The notes beneath the pieces were generated by a model. It ran no database searches. It had not been told where the DNA came from and saw only the letters and a program-made list of their open reading frames with translations. A DNA stretch of 54,503 nt from Acetatifactor sp. Its GTDB lineage: Bacteria; Bacillota; Clostridia; Lachnospirales; Lachnospiraceae. The stretch is from NCBI GenBank assembly GCA_029055435.1, contig JAIDDH010000030.1:1-54503 (forward strand). Reading direction: 5' to 3'. This document shows positions 8,029 to 16,343 of this stretch, in pieces. Each line of letters opens with the position of its first letter. Positions within the stretch are counted from its first letter, which is position 1. Position numbers and translations under genes: made by a program.

Positions 8029-10761
8029 ATGGCGAATGTGCAATTGGAGTCAGATGGCCTGGTACTTGGAATTCTGGCTCATGTGGATGCGGGCAAGACG
8101 ACGCTGGCGGAGAGCATGCTTTATCTGGGCGGACAGATCAGAAAACTGGGCAGGGTGGATCATAAAGATACCGTGCTGGACAATTTTGCGCTGGAGAGAG
8201 AGCGTGGCATCACGATCTTTTCCAAGCAGGCAAGGCTGAAGTGGAGAGACCGGGAGCTGACGCTTCTGGACACGCCGGGACATGTGGATTTCTCGGCGGA
8301 GATGGAGCGGACGCTGCAGGTGCTGGACTGCGCGGTGCTTGTGATAAACGGGGCGGACGGTGTGCAGGGGCACACCCGCACGCTGTGGCGGCTTTTGGAG
8401 CGGTATGAGATACCGACTTTTTTGTTTGTAAACAAGATGGATCAGCCGGGAACGGACGGCGGGCAGTTGATGGAGTCGCTCAGAAGACAACTGGACGGAA
8501 ACTGCGTTGCATTTTCGGATGTGGTCTATGGCAGCGCGGTGCTGCGGGATCAGGACGAGCTTGCGGAGGAGCTTGCCACCTGTGAGGAAGAGCTGATGAA
8601 CGCTTATCTGGAGCGGGGAGCGCTGACGAGGGAGGAGATCGCCGAGGCAGTGGCGCAGCGCAGGGTGTTTCCATGCTATTTTGGAGCTGCGCTCCATGTG
8701 GAGGGCGTGGAGGCGCTTTTGGACGGCGTCGCAGCATACGGGCTAAGGCCGGTGTATTCGGAGGAATTCGGAGCCAGAGTGTTTAAGATTTCCAGAGATC
8801 AGAGCGGCGCCAGGCTGACACATCTGAAGGTTACGGGCGGCAGCCTGCGGGTGAAGATGCTGCTATCCTCGGAGAAGGTCGATCAGATTCGCATTTACAA
8901 TGGAGCCGTCTTTGAGACGGTGGAGGAGGTTCAGGCGGGGGAAATCTGTGCGGTTACGGGACTGACGCAGACTTATGCCGGTCAGGGGCTTGGCGCGGAG
9001 CCGGAGAGCGTCCTGCCGGTGCTGGAGCCGGTGCTGACCTATCGGGTGGAGCTGCCAGAGGGAGAGGACGCGGTGCAGGCACTTCTAAAGCTCCGCAGGC
9101 TGGAGGAGGAAGAACCGCTTCTGCATATTGTGTGGCAGGAGGAGAGCAGGGAGATTCATGCCCAGGTCATGGGCGAGGTACAGATAGAGATTCTGAAAAA
9201 GCTGATTGCCCAGCGCTTCGAGCTGGAGGTGGAGTTCGGCGCGGGGAGCATTGTATATAAGGAAAGCATTGCGGAGCGCGCCATCGGCATCGGGCATTTT
9301 GAGCCGCTGCGTCACTATGCGGAGGTGGAGCTTTTGCTGGAGCCGGGAGAGCGGGGAAGCGGCCTGCAGTTTGCCAGTCTGTGTAGTGAGGACATGCTGG
9401 ACAGAAACTGGCAGCGTCTGATTCTCACTCATCTGGAAGAAAAAGTTCATGTGGGGGTGCTCACGGGTTCGCCCATCACGGATATGAGGATTCTTCTGGT
9501 GGGTGGCAGGGCGCATCTCAAACACACGGAGGGCGGCGACTTCCGGCAGGCTACCTACAGGGCGCTGCGACAGGGACTGCGCAGCAGCAGGAGTATCCTG
9601 CTGGAGCCTGTATTTGCGTTTGTGCTGGAGCTGCCCACGGAGTATCTTGGGCGGGCCATGTCGGATGTGCAGCGCATGTACGGGAGTTTCGATATGCCCC
9701 GGACGGAGGATGGGCGCAGTGTTCTCACAGGCAGGGTTCCAGTGGCGGCCATGCGGGATTATCAGCGGGAGGTTTATGCCTATACTCATGGGGAGGGACA
9801 GCTTTCGTGTATTCTGGACGGCTATGAGCCCTGTCACAATGCGGAGGAAGTGATTGCGGAGCGGGGGTATGACCCGGAAGGAGATCTGGAGAATCCCACA
9901 GGTTCCGTGTTCTGTGCTCACGGAGCGGGCTTTGTGGTGGATTGGGATCAGGTGGCGGAGTACGCCCATGTGGAGTTGCCGGAGTGTGTGCGGCGGCTTG
10001 TGGAGGAAGGCGAAGCGGAACGCTTAGAGGAAAACACAGCGGAAAATGCGGCGGTCATGGAAGCAAAGCCGGCTTCCGGGCGGGGAGAGACGGAGCGCTA
10101 TATCACTCAGGAGGAGATCGAGACGATTTTCAGACAGACCTATGGGGGAAAAGAGCGTGACCAGCGTCGCAGGCGGCGTTATCATGTGAGCCATCGGGAT
10201 GTCTATTCGGATGCGGGAAAAGCGGGGGCAGGCGGCACAGGAAACGGTGGTGCAGGGGGCCGGGATACCCGAAAGGGCTCTGCGGGAGCCGGGAAGCAGA
10301 AGGAAGATTGTCTGCTGGTGGACGGTTATAATATTATTTTTGCGTGGGAGGAACTGCGCAGTCTGGCGCAGGTCAACATCGACAGTGCAAGGGATCGTCT
10401 TATGGATATCATGAGCAATTATCAGGGAATCTGGGGCGGGACTTTGATTCTGGTCTTTGACGCCTACAAAGTTAAAGGGAATCCCGGCAGCGTGATACAG
10501 TATCACAATATTCATGTTGTCTACACGAAGGAAGCGGAGACTGCAGATCAGTATATCGAAAAGACCGTCCACGGGATGACGGATAGATTTCAGGTGACTG
10601 TGGCCACCTCCGACGGGCTGGAGCAGATGATTATCTGGGGAGCCGGCGCGCTGCGTATGTCTGCCGCGGGGCTGTACGCCGCGGTGGAGGAGGCCATGGG
10701 GGCCATGCGCGAGGAGTACACGGAGCGGGACAGCAGGATTGCGTTCAGACCTTTTTTGTGA
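8029..10761 (+). CDS. TetM/TetO-like ribosomal GTPase fused to a YacP/Rae1-like NYN endonuclease domain
   Basis: Residues 1 to about 660 form a translational GTPase of the ribosomal-protection family: G1 AHVDAGKTT (17-25), G2 region RERGIT (57-62), G3 DTPGHVDF (81-88), G4 NKMD (135-138), then EF-G-like domains. A basic, glycine-rich linker (about 700-760) leads to a NYN/YacP domain (760-905) with conserved acidic residues at D765 (VDGYN), D811 (VFDAYK), D840 (TADQY) and D862 (TSDGLEQ). YacP (Rae1) of Bacillus is a ribosome-associated endonuclease that cuts mRNA in the A site. The fusion suggests a factor that binds the ribosomal A site and can cleave mRNA, perhaps a rescue factor; this is inferred. 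Tetracycline protection cannot be judged from sequence. The start has AAGGAG 5 nt upstream. Confidence 0.88.
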   Translation: MANVQLESDGLVLGILAHVDAGKTTLAESMLYLGGQIRKLGRVDHKDTVLDNFALERERGITIFSKQARLKWRDRELTLLDTPGHVDFSAEMERTLQVLDCAVLVINGADGVQGHTRTLWRLLERYEIPTFLFVNKMDQPGTDGGQLMESLRRQLDGNCVAFSDVVYGSAVLRDQDELAEELATCEEELMNAYLERGALTREEIAEAVAQRRVFPCYFGAALHVEGVEALLDGVAAYGLRPVYSEEFGARVFKISRDQSGARLTHLKVTGGSLRVKMLLSSEKVDQIRIYNGAVFETVEEVQAGEICAVTGLTQTYAGQGLGAEPESVLPVLEPVLTYRVELPEGEDAVQALLKLRRLEEEEPLLHIVWQEESREIHAQVMGEVQIEILKKLIAQRFELEVEFGAGSIVYKESIAERAIGIGHFEPLRHYAEVELLLEPGERGSGLQFASLCSEDMLDRNWQRLILTHLEEKVHVGVLTGSPITDMRILLVGGRAHLKHTEGGDFRQATYRALRQGLRSSRSILLEPVFAFVLELPTEYLGRAMSDVQRMYGSFDMPRTEDGRSVLTGRVPVAAMRDYQREVYAYTHGEGQLSCILDGYEPCHNAEEVIAERGYDPEGDLENPTGSVFCAHGAGFVVDWDQVAEYAHVELPECVRRLVEEGEAERLEENTAENAAVMEAKPASGRGETERYITQEEIETIFRQTYGGKERDQRRRRRYHVSHRDVYSDAGKAGAGGTGNGGAGGRDTRKGSAGAGKQKEDCLLVDGYNIIFAWEELRSLAQVNIDSARDRLMDIMSNYQGIWGGTLILVFDAYKVKGNPGSVIQYHNIHVVYTKEAETADQYIEKTVHGMTDRFQVTVATSDGLEQMIIWGAGALRMSAAGLYAAVEEAMGAMREEYTERDSRIAFRPFL

Positions 10762-10789
10762 TAAGATACACACTGGGAGGAGTATAGCT

Positions 10790-11755
10790 ATGATTTATCG
10801 ATTTTTGCCCGAGGGCGGCAGCAGTCTTTATGTCTTTGCCGGAATCCTGTTTGGGTTTATCGCGACAGTTTTTGCAACGGCAAAGCTCTGCCCCTATCTG
10901 CCAAAGGACGGCGGCCGGGAGTTTGCGCATGACGGGAAGCTCTCCGCGGGAAAGCCGCGTGGGGCGGGCATTATCTTTGTGCTGGTGTTTGTGGCTACTG
11001 CGCTGCTTTTTATTCCTCCGCAGGCGGAGATGACGATTTATCTGATTCTGATATCCATTTGTATGCTGACGGGTTTTTTGGACGACGCCTCCGAGAAGCC
11101 ATGGGGCGAGTACAAGAAGGGTTTTTTGGATTTGTGTGTGGCGGCTCTGGTGGCCATGACCTTTTTGAAATATAATTCCAATGTGGTGGAGTTGGCACTG
11201 TTTCATGTGAAGGTTGTGCTGCACCCGGTGGTGTTTGCACTGCTCACGGTGATTCTGGTGTGGGGGTCTGTGAATGTGACTAACTGCGCCGATGGAGTGG
11301 ACGGGCTCTCTGGAACACTGGGAATCATCACACTCATGACGATTTATCTCATTGATCGGATTAAGGACAGGCCTGAGAATTTTTCCTTTGGAATCCTGCT
11401 TTTTGCGGTATGTATTCTGGGGTATCTCTGGTACAATGCGACGCCCAGCAAGCTGATGATGGGTGATGCGGGGAGTCGGGCCATGGGGCTGTTTATCAGT
11501 ATCGCCATTCTGAAGACAGGCTGTCCGGTGCTGTATCTCCCGGCGGCATGTGTGTTGATTCTGGACGGAGGACTGGGGCTGTTGAAGGTGGCCCTGATCA
11601 GGTTTTTCAAGATTCACATTCTGACCCATGTCAGGACGCCTCTGCACGATCATGTGCGCAAGGTGTGGGAGTGGTCCAACACTCAGACCGTATACCGCTT
11701 TGCGATTATTCAGATCATCGTGTCCGCGGCGGTGGTGTTCGGAATACAGATGTAA
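10790..11755 (+). CDS. MraY/WecA-family polyprenyl-phosphate phosphosugar transferase (MraY-like)
   Basis: A 321-residue integral membrane enzyme of the PNPT superfamily, which transfers a phospho-sugar from a UDP-sugar to undecaprenyl phosphate. Family motifs are visible: LDDASEK (DDxxK type), NVTNCADGVDGLSG (the catalytic N..N..DG.DGL loop), GDAGSRAMG, and a late cytoplasmic loop TPLHDHVRK. The last corresponds to the PxHHH motif of MraY but has aspartate at its middle position (H286-D287-H288). About ten helices are expected. The start at 10790 follows GGGAGGAG by 7 nt; a longer frame from 10739 overlaps the upstream gene. No other mur genes are adjacent, so it could serve peptidoglycan or a separate lipid-linked glycan. 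Confidence 0.85.
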   Translation: MIYRFLPEGGSSLYVFAGILFGFIATVFATAKLCPYLPKDGGREFAHDGKLSAGKPRGAGIIFVLVFVATALLFIPPQAEMTIYLILISICMLTGFLDDASEKPWGEYKKGFLDLCVAALVAMTFLKYNSNVVELALFHVKVVLHPVVFALLTVILVWGSVNVTNCADGVDGLSGTLGIITLMTIYLIDRIKDRPENFSFGILLFAVCILGYLWYNATPSKLMMGDAGSRAMGLFISIAILKTGCPVLYLPAACVLILDGGLGLLKVALIRFFKIHILTHVRTPLHDHVRKVWEWSNTQTVYRFAIIQIIVSAAVVFGIQM

Positions 11756-11786
11756 GACGTAGATTGAAGAGAAGGATGAAGAGGAT

Positions 11787-12287
11787 ATGTATGATCAATT
11801 GACACCCAGCGACATCAAAAAGATGGAGGAAGAGATAGAGTACCGGAAGCTTGTGGTGCGGCCGAAGGCGCTGGAGGATGTGAAAGAGGCCAGGGCTCAC
11901 GGGGATCTGAGCGAGAATTTTGAGTATCATGCGGCCAAGAAGGTCAAAAATCAGAATGAGAGCCGGATTCGTTATCTGGAGAGAATGATTCGGACGGCGA
12001 AGGTGATATCGGAGGATTCCGCCGCGGACGAGATAGGCATCAACAATACGGTGACAGTGGTATTTCTGGACGACGGGAGCGAGGAGACCTACAAGATTGT
12101 GACCACGGTGCGGGGAAATTCACTGGAGGGTCTGATCAGCAATGAGTCCCCCCTGGGCAAGGCTCTGCTTGGCAAAAAGGCGGGGGATGTAGCGCATGTG
12201 CAGGTGAGCGACACGGTGGGCTATGATGTGCGTATCGTAAAATTTGAAAATACCGTGGATGACGGAGATCGGATAAGGAGTTTTTAG
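11787..12287 (+). CDS. greA: Transcription elongation factor GreA
   Basis: A 166-residue protein with the full GreA layout. The N-terminal coiled coil (residues 1-75) includes the tip motif GDLSENFEYHAAK, whose acidic residues enter the RNA polymerase secondary channel and stimulate cleavage of backtracked RNA. The C-terminal globular domain follows and ends with SPLGKALLGKKAGDV, typical of the family. It lies between the MraY-like gene and the HAD-CPBP gene with a 31-nt upstream gap, and its stop codon is directly followed by the next ATG. The placement inside an envelope operon is unusual but the protein itself looks normal. Confidence 0.95.
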   Translation: MYDQLTPSDIKKMEEEIEYRKLVVRPKALEDVKEARAHGDLSENFEYHAAKKVKNQNESRIRYLERMIRTAKVISEDSAADEIGINNTVTVVFLDDGSEETYKIVTTVRGNSLEGLISNESPLGKALLGKKAGDVAHVQVSDTVGYDVRIVKFENTVDDGDRIRSF

Positions 12288-13823
12288 ATGAAAAAATATC
12301 TGTTGTTTGATTTGGACGGAACCTTGACGGACCCCGGGGTGGGGATAACCACCTGTGTGCAGTACGCGCTGAAGTCTTTTGGCATCGAGGAGCCGGATCT
12401 GGAGAAGCTGGAGCGCTTTATCGGGCCGCCTCTGCGGGACAGTTTTATGGAGTTTTATGGTTTCAGCGCCGAGCAGGCGGAGGAAGCGGTGGCGAAGTAC
12501 CGGGAGCGGTTTCATGACACGGGTATTTTTGAGAATGAGGTGTATGCGGGGATTCCGCAGATGCTTAAGAATCTGCAGTCTAAGGGACTGTTTCTGGCGG
12601 TGGCATCTTCTAAGCCGCAGGTGTTTGTGGAGCGGATACTGGAGCATTTTGATCTGCGGAAATATTTTTCAGTGGTTGTGGGAAGTGAGCTGGACGGCTC
12701 CAGAGAAAGTAAGGATGAGATTGTGCAGGAGGCGCTGAATCGTCTGTTTGCCTACAAGCCCATACAGCGCGGTCAGGTCTATATGATTGGAGACCGCCGC
12801 TTTGATGTGGAGGGCGCAAGAGCAATCGGAATCGAGGCGGTGGGTGTGGCCTATGGCTATGGCAGTATGGAGGAATTGAAGGAGGCCAAGGCGGACTATA
12901 TAGTGCGCAGCGTGGAGGAACTGGAGAAGTTTCTGCTGCGGGGCGTGGAGGAAGAGAAGGGGGAAAGCAGACCCGAGGGCTTGAGCTTTCGGAGAATCTG
13001 GGTGATGCTCTACTCTTTTTTGCTGTTTATGGTGGTGCGTAATATTGTGATGTATGCGGTGGATCTGCTCTGCGTACAACTGTGGGATGCGACATTGCCG
13101 GCGGCGCTGGACGCCTTTTTGTTTGTGCGTGACCCGGAGATATTGAAAGGGGATCAGTTTGGCTTCACCGGCAATCAGGGCGTGCTGAAATCTGCACTGG
13201 GCTTTGTCGGAGGCGGACTGGCCGTCTGGTCCAACGCAAAGCTTTTGATCCAGAAGACGAAGGAGGAGACGAAGCTGAGCCATCTGCGTAGAGAGAGTTG
13301 GGCCGGCTATCTGCTGCTGGCCGGAGCTGCGGTCGGCGCGGTGCTTGGTCTGAATCTTTTGTTGGAGCTGCTGGGGCTGGTGAATAAATCCGGGGCTTAT
13401 CAGGCGGTGCAGGAGGATCAGTATTCTGCGGCCTTTCTGCTGGGCTTAATCACCTTTGGCGTGATTTCTCCTGTGGCGGAGGAGCTTTTGTTCAGAGGCA
13501 TCATTCACAATTATCTGCGCAGATTCATGAAGCCCAAGCTGGCGCTCTTAATTTCATCTGCGCTGTTTGGTATTTATCACATGAATTATGTGCAGGGGAT
13601 ATACGGTTTTTTCATGGGCTGTCTGATTGCGTATGCCTATGAGTATTTCGGGGATTTCAAGATGGCGTTGGCTGTCCACGCGGCCGCCAATATTCTGGTG
13701 TATTGTCTGACTTACGCGCCGATTGTCAACACGGCTTTTGTGAGCTGGCCGGTATGCTTGGTGTTCGCTGCGCTGGCGGTGGGCTGTCTGGGGACGCTGA
13801 ATAAGAGGAAGAATGTATTTTAG
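12288..13823 (+). CDS. HAD-superfamily phosphatase fused to a CPBP intramembrane protease
   Basis: Residues 1 to about 220 are a Gph/PpaX-like HAD hydrolase: nucleophile motif DLDGT (8-12), motif II near ASSKPQ, and motif IV GDRRFDVEGARAIG. Residues from about 240 to the end are a multi-helix membrane domain of the CPBP (Abi/CAAX protease) family: EELLFRG at 398-404, histidine H431 in FGIYHMN, and H464 in HAAANI, the usual zinc-peptidase residues. The HAD part should face the cytoplasm. The fusion is read without interruption, so it is not a simple gene overlap. Substrates of either half are unknown. AAGGAG inside the end of greA provides the ribosome binding site; greA stop and this ATG touch. 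Confidence 0.87.
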   Translation: MKKYLLFDLDGTLTDPGVGITTCVQYALKSFGIEEPDLEKLERFIGPPLRDSFMEFYGFSAEQAEEAVAKYRERFHDTGIFENEVYAGIPQMLKNLQSKGLFLAVASSKPQVFVERILEHFDLRKYFSVVVGSELDGSRESKDEIVQEALNRLFAYKPIQRGQVYMIGDRRFDVEGARAIGIEAVGVAYGYGSMEELKEAKADYIVRSVEELEKFLLRGVEEEKGESRPEGLSFRRIWVMLYSFLLFMVVRNIVMYAVDLLCVQLWDATLPAALDAFLFVRDPEILKGDQFGFTGNQGVLKSALGFVGGGLAVWSNAKLLIQKTKEETKLSHLRRESWAGYLLLAGAAVGAVLGLNLLLELLGLVNKSGAYQAVQEDQYSAAFLLGLITFGVISPVAEELLFRGIIHNYLRRFMKPKLALLISSALFGIYHMNYVQGIYGFFMGCLIAYAYEYFGDFKMALAVHAAANILVYCLTYAPIVNTAFVSWPVCLVFAALAVGCLGTLNKRKNVF

Positions 13824-13846
13824 ACTCTTTTTGGGGGGAAAGAGTC
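13823..13846 (+). other. Small hairpin before the first LTA-synthase-like gene
   Basis: GACTCTTT (13823-13830) and AAAGAGTC (13839-13846) form a perfect 8-bp stem with a G-rich loop, between the HAD-CPBP stop and the ribosome binding site GGAGAAAGAGG. No T-run follows, so it is probably not a strong terminator; it could set RNA stability or translation of the downstream array. Confidence 0.4.
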
Positions 13847-13858
13847 GGAGAAAGAGGC

Positions 13859-16339
13859 ATGAAATTGACGAAGGTACTGCAGGAGATAAAAAATTTCATA
13901 TGGAAACATAAAATCAGGATTGCGGCGGGAATTTTATTTCTGGCCGCAGAACTGTTTTTTTTCTTTGGGACAGATGCACTGCTGGAGGAGGAAGTTCATT
14001 TCCTGACCGGGGAGGGCTTATGGGATATCGCCTTGACAGAAGAGATCCCTTCCGTCTGTCAGGAGTTTGTGCCCGCCCACAGCTCATTGCGTTCTGTGAG
14101 CTTCCGCATGGACTTGTCCAATGTGACGAAGTGGGACGGAACGGTCATCATATCTGTGGAGGATAAGGATTATCAGGAACTCTTTCAGGAGAGCAGGCAC
14201 TATTATGAGATTACGGATTGTGCCTACACGGATGTGGAGGTCAATTTGAAACTGTCGCCGCGTAAGCATTATTATCTGACTATTTACTGTACGCCTTCTT
14301 CTGCGGGGGAGTATCCCGCAATCAGTGTGTGCGGCAGGGAGTATGAACTGCCGGAGAGCCGGAGCCTGATTTACGGGGAGGAGCAGCCGGGACAGCATCT
14401 GGTGAGCCGTTATCAGTATGTGGACGCGCTGACCTTGCCCCGGGCAGCCATGGGAATTTTTCTGTGTGTGCTGGCCGCTGTGGGCGTGATGTTCGGAGTG
14501 CCGAAGCACCCGTATGTACGGAGGGCTGCTGCGGCGTTCCTGCTTCTGGCCGCGCCTGTTATTCTGGGCTGGAGGCTGGAGCTTCTGATTTGTGATACTA
14601 ATTTTTATCTTCCCTTTGCTATGATGTGGAATATCGGGTTGATGGTTGCCCTGGAGCTTCTGGTGCTTTTGGGGACGCATTCGCCCCGGGTCAGCATTGT
14701 CCTGACTAATACTGCGGTGACGGCGCTGTACTCGGCCAATTATTTTATGCGGATGTACAGGGGTACTGCTCTGCGCATGAATGATTTCACTGCCATCGGC
14801 ACGGCTGCCAAGGTGATGGGAAGCTATGATCTGAGTCCGGACAGTTCACTGGCTTTTATCTGGGGGATTTTGATCGTGTTTGTGGTGTTTGGCCTACAGA
14901 CCAAGGCTTCAAAGCCGGATGGGCATAAAGATGGTGCGAAGCTGGCAGTTCGTTCTGCGATTCCCTGTCTGATTTCTTATGCTGTTACTTCCGTGCTGGC
15001 CGTGGCGGCGGTTCTGTGGGGGGGATATCAATTGCTCTACACGGATATGCTGGCCCGGGCAGGCTTTGAGGGATTGGATATCACCGGGTTTGACTATGAG
15101 CTGATTTATTCCTTCGACGGGTATCTGGTGGGTACCTGTATCGAGATTCAGAATTCCAGAATCGTGAAACCGGAGGGGTATTCCGTGGAGCTGGTGGAGG
15201 AGATTCTGACGCAGGCCTCTATGGCGGAGGGACAGTCGTCGTCGGAAACTTCAGTGGTGGAGGCTGTGGACAAGTCGGAGCTGCCCCATGTGATTATGGT
15301 GATGAACGAGAGTCTCTCGGATATACAGGTGGTCCGCGATGTGGAGCTCAGTCAGGAGAATCTGGGCTTTATGAAATCGCTGCGGGAGAACACGATCAGT
15401 GGCTGGGTGAACGCTTCCACATTTGGCGGCGGCACGGCGAATGCGGAGTTCGAGGTTTTGACCGGCTGCAGCATGTCCTTTTTGTCGGTGAATTATTATC
15501 CTTATCAGCAGGCGCTGAACAAGTCTCTGAATTCTATGGTCAGCCGGATGAAGGAGAGCGGCTATACGGCTATTTCCATGCATCCGGAGAGTGCGGCTAA
15601 CTGGAACCGGAGAAATGTCTATCGCTATTATGGTTTTGACAAGATGCTGTGGAAGCAGGATTTTGAGGGTGAGGAGATTGTTCACAGCGGAGTGTCGGAT
15701 GCGGCCACCTACCGCCGCATTATAAAGTTTTATGAGAACAGAGAGCCAGGGGAGAAGCTGTTTGTCTTTGATGTGACCATGCAGAACCACGGCGGATATA
15801 CGGAGGACGAGGCTCCCTATGCGGTGACGGCTCTGAATCTGCAGGAGGAGCAGATCGATCAGTATCTGTCGCTGGTGAAGATATCTGACGACGCTTTCGC
15901 GGATCTGGTACATTATTTCGAGGAGCAGGATGAAAAGGTGATAATCTGTATGTTCGGGGATCATCAGCCATGGATATTTGATCTGATCGTGGATGCGAAT
16001 CTTGCGGACGGCAGCGGGGCCTCTCAGGAGATTATGAGTAAGTATAAGACGCCCTTTGTCATCTGGGCCAACTATGACATAGAGGAGGCTCAGGATATGG
16101 ATATCAGTATGAATTATCTGGGCGGTCTTCTGATGCGGACGGCGGGGGTTCCCCTTTCTCCCTATTTTAGATTTCTGGAGCAGGAGAGAGCGGAGTATCC
16201 CATCGTCACGGTGAACGGATATGTGGACAGCGCGGGGACTTACTTCGGCTGGGGCAGCAGAGAGAATGAGTTTTCGGAGTATCAGATGCTGCAGTACAAT
16301 TATCTGTTTGACGATGAGAAGGTGGATTGGGGGTACTGA
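13859..16339 (+). CDS. LTA-synthase-like membrane sulfatase-fold protein, array copy 1
   Basis: 826 residues. One N-terminal helix (about 20-40) is followed by an external domain of about 140 residues (core segment CQEFVPAHSSLRSVSF), four to six more helices, then a large external domain of the LtaS/alkaline-phosphatase superfamily. LtaS enzymes transfer glycerophosphate from phosphatidylglycerol using a threonine nucleophile and a metal. The matching residues appear to be E484 (MNES), T526 (GGGTANAEFE) and D701-H702 (GDHQP); NHGGY is also present. Known LtaS lacks the extra N-terminal external domain. First of five consecutive paralogues. The start has AGAAAGAGG close upstream. The polymer or acceptor made here cannot be told from sequence. 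Confidence 0.88.
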   Translation: MKLTKVLQEIKNFIWKHKIRIAAGILFLAAELFFFFGTDALLEEEVHFLTGEGLWDIALTEEIPSVCQEFVPAHSSLRSVSFRMDLSNVTKWDGTVIISVEDKDYQELFQESRHYYEITDCAYTDVEVNLKLSPRKHYYLTIYCTPSSAGEYPAISVCGREYELPESRSLIYGEEQPGQHLVSRYQYVDALTLPRAAMGIFLCVLAAVGVMFGVPKHPYVRRAAAAFLLLAAPVILGWRLELLICDTNFYLPFAMMWNIGLMVALELLVLLGTHSPRVSIVLTNTAVTALYSANYFMRMYRGTALRMNDFTAIGTAAKVMGSYDLSPDSSLAFIWGILIVFVVFGLQTKASKPDGHKDGAKLAVRSAIPCLISYAVTSVLAVAAVLWGGYQLLYTDMLARAGFEGLDITGFDYELIYSFDGYLVGTCIEIQNSRIVKPEGYSVELVEEILTQASMAEGQSSSETSVVEAVDKSELPHVIMVMNESLSDIQVVRDVELSQENLGFMKSLRENTISGWVNASTFGGGTANAEFEVLTGCSMSFLSVNYYPYQQALNKSLNSMVSRMKESGYTAISMHPESAANWNRRNVYRYYGFDKMLWKQDFEGEEIVHSGVSDAATYRRIIKFYENREPGEKLFVFDVTMQNHGGYTEDEAPYAVTALNLQEEQIDQYLSLVKISDDAFADLVHYFEEQDEKVIICMFGDHQPWIFDLIVDANLADGSGASQEIMSKYKTPFVIWANYDIEEAQDMDISMNYLGGLLMRTAGVPLSPYFRFLEQERAEYPIVTVNGYVDSAGTYFGWGSRENEFSEYQMLQYNYLFDDEKVDWGY

Positions 16340-16343
16340 TATT

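Noticed and set aside
8029..10100. The TetM-like part considered as an acquired tetracycline-resistance gene
   Set aside because: No mobile-element genes or composition change surround it, it lies inside a housekeeping-type operon and it carries a NYN fusion; classic tet genes have none of these.
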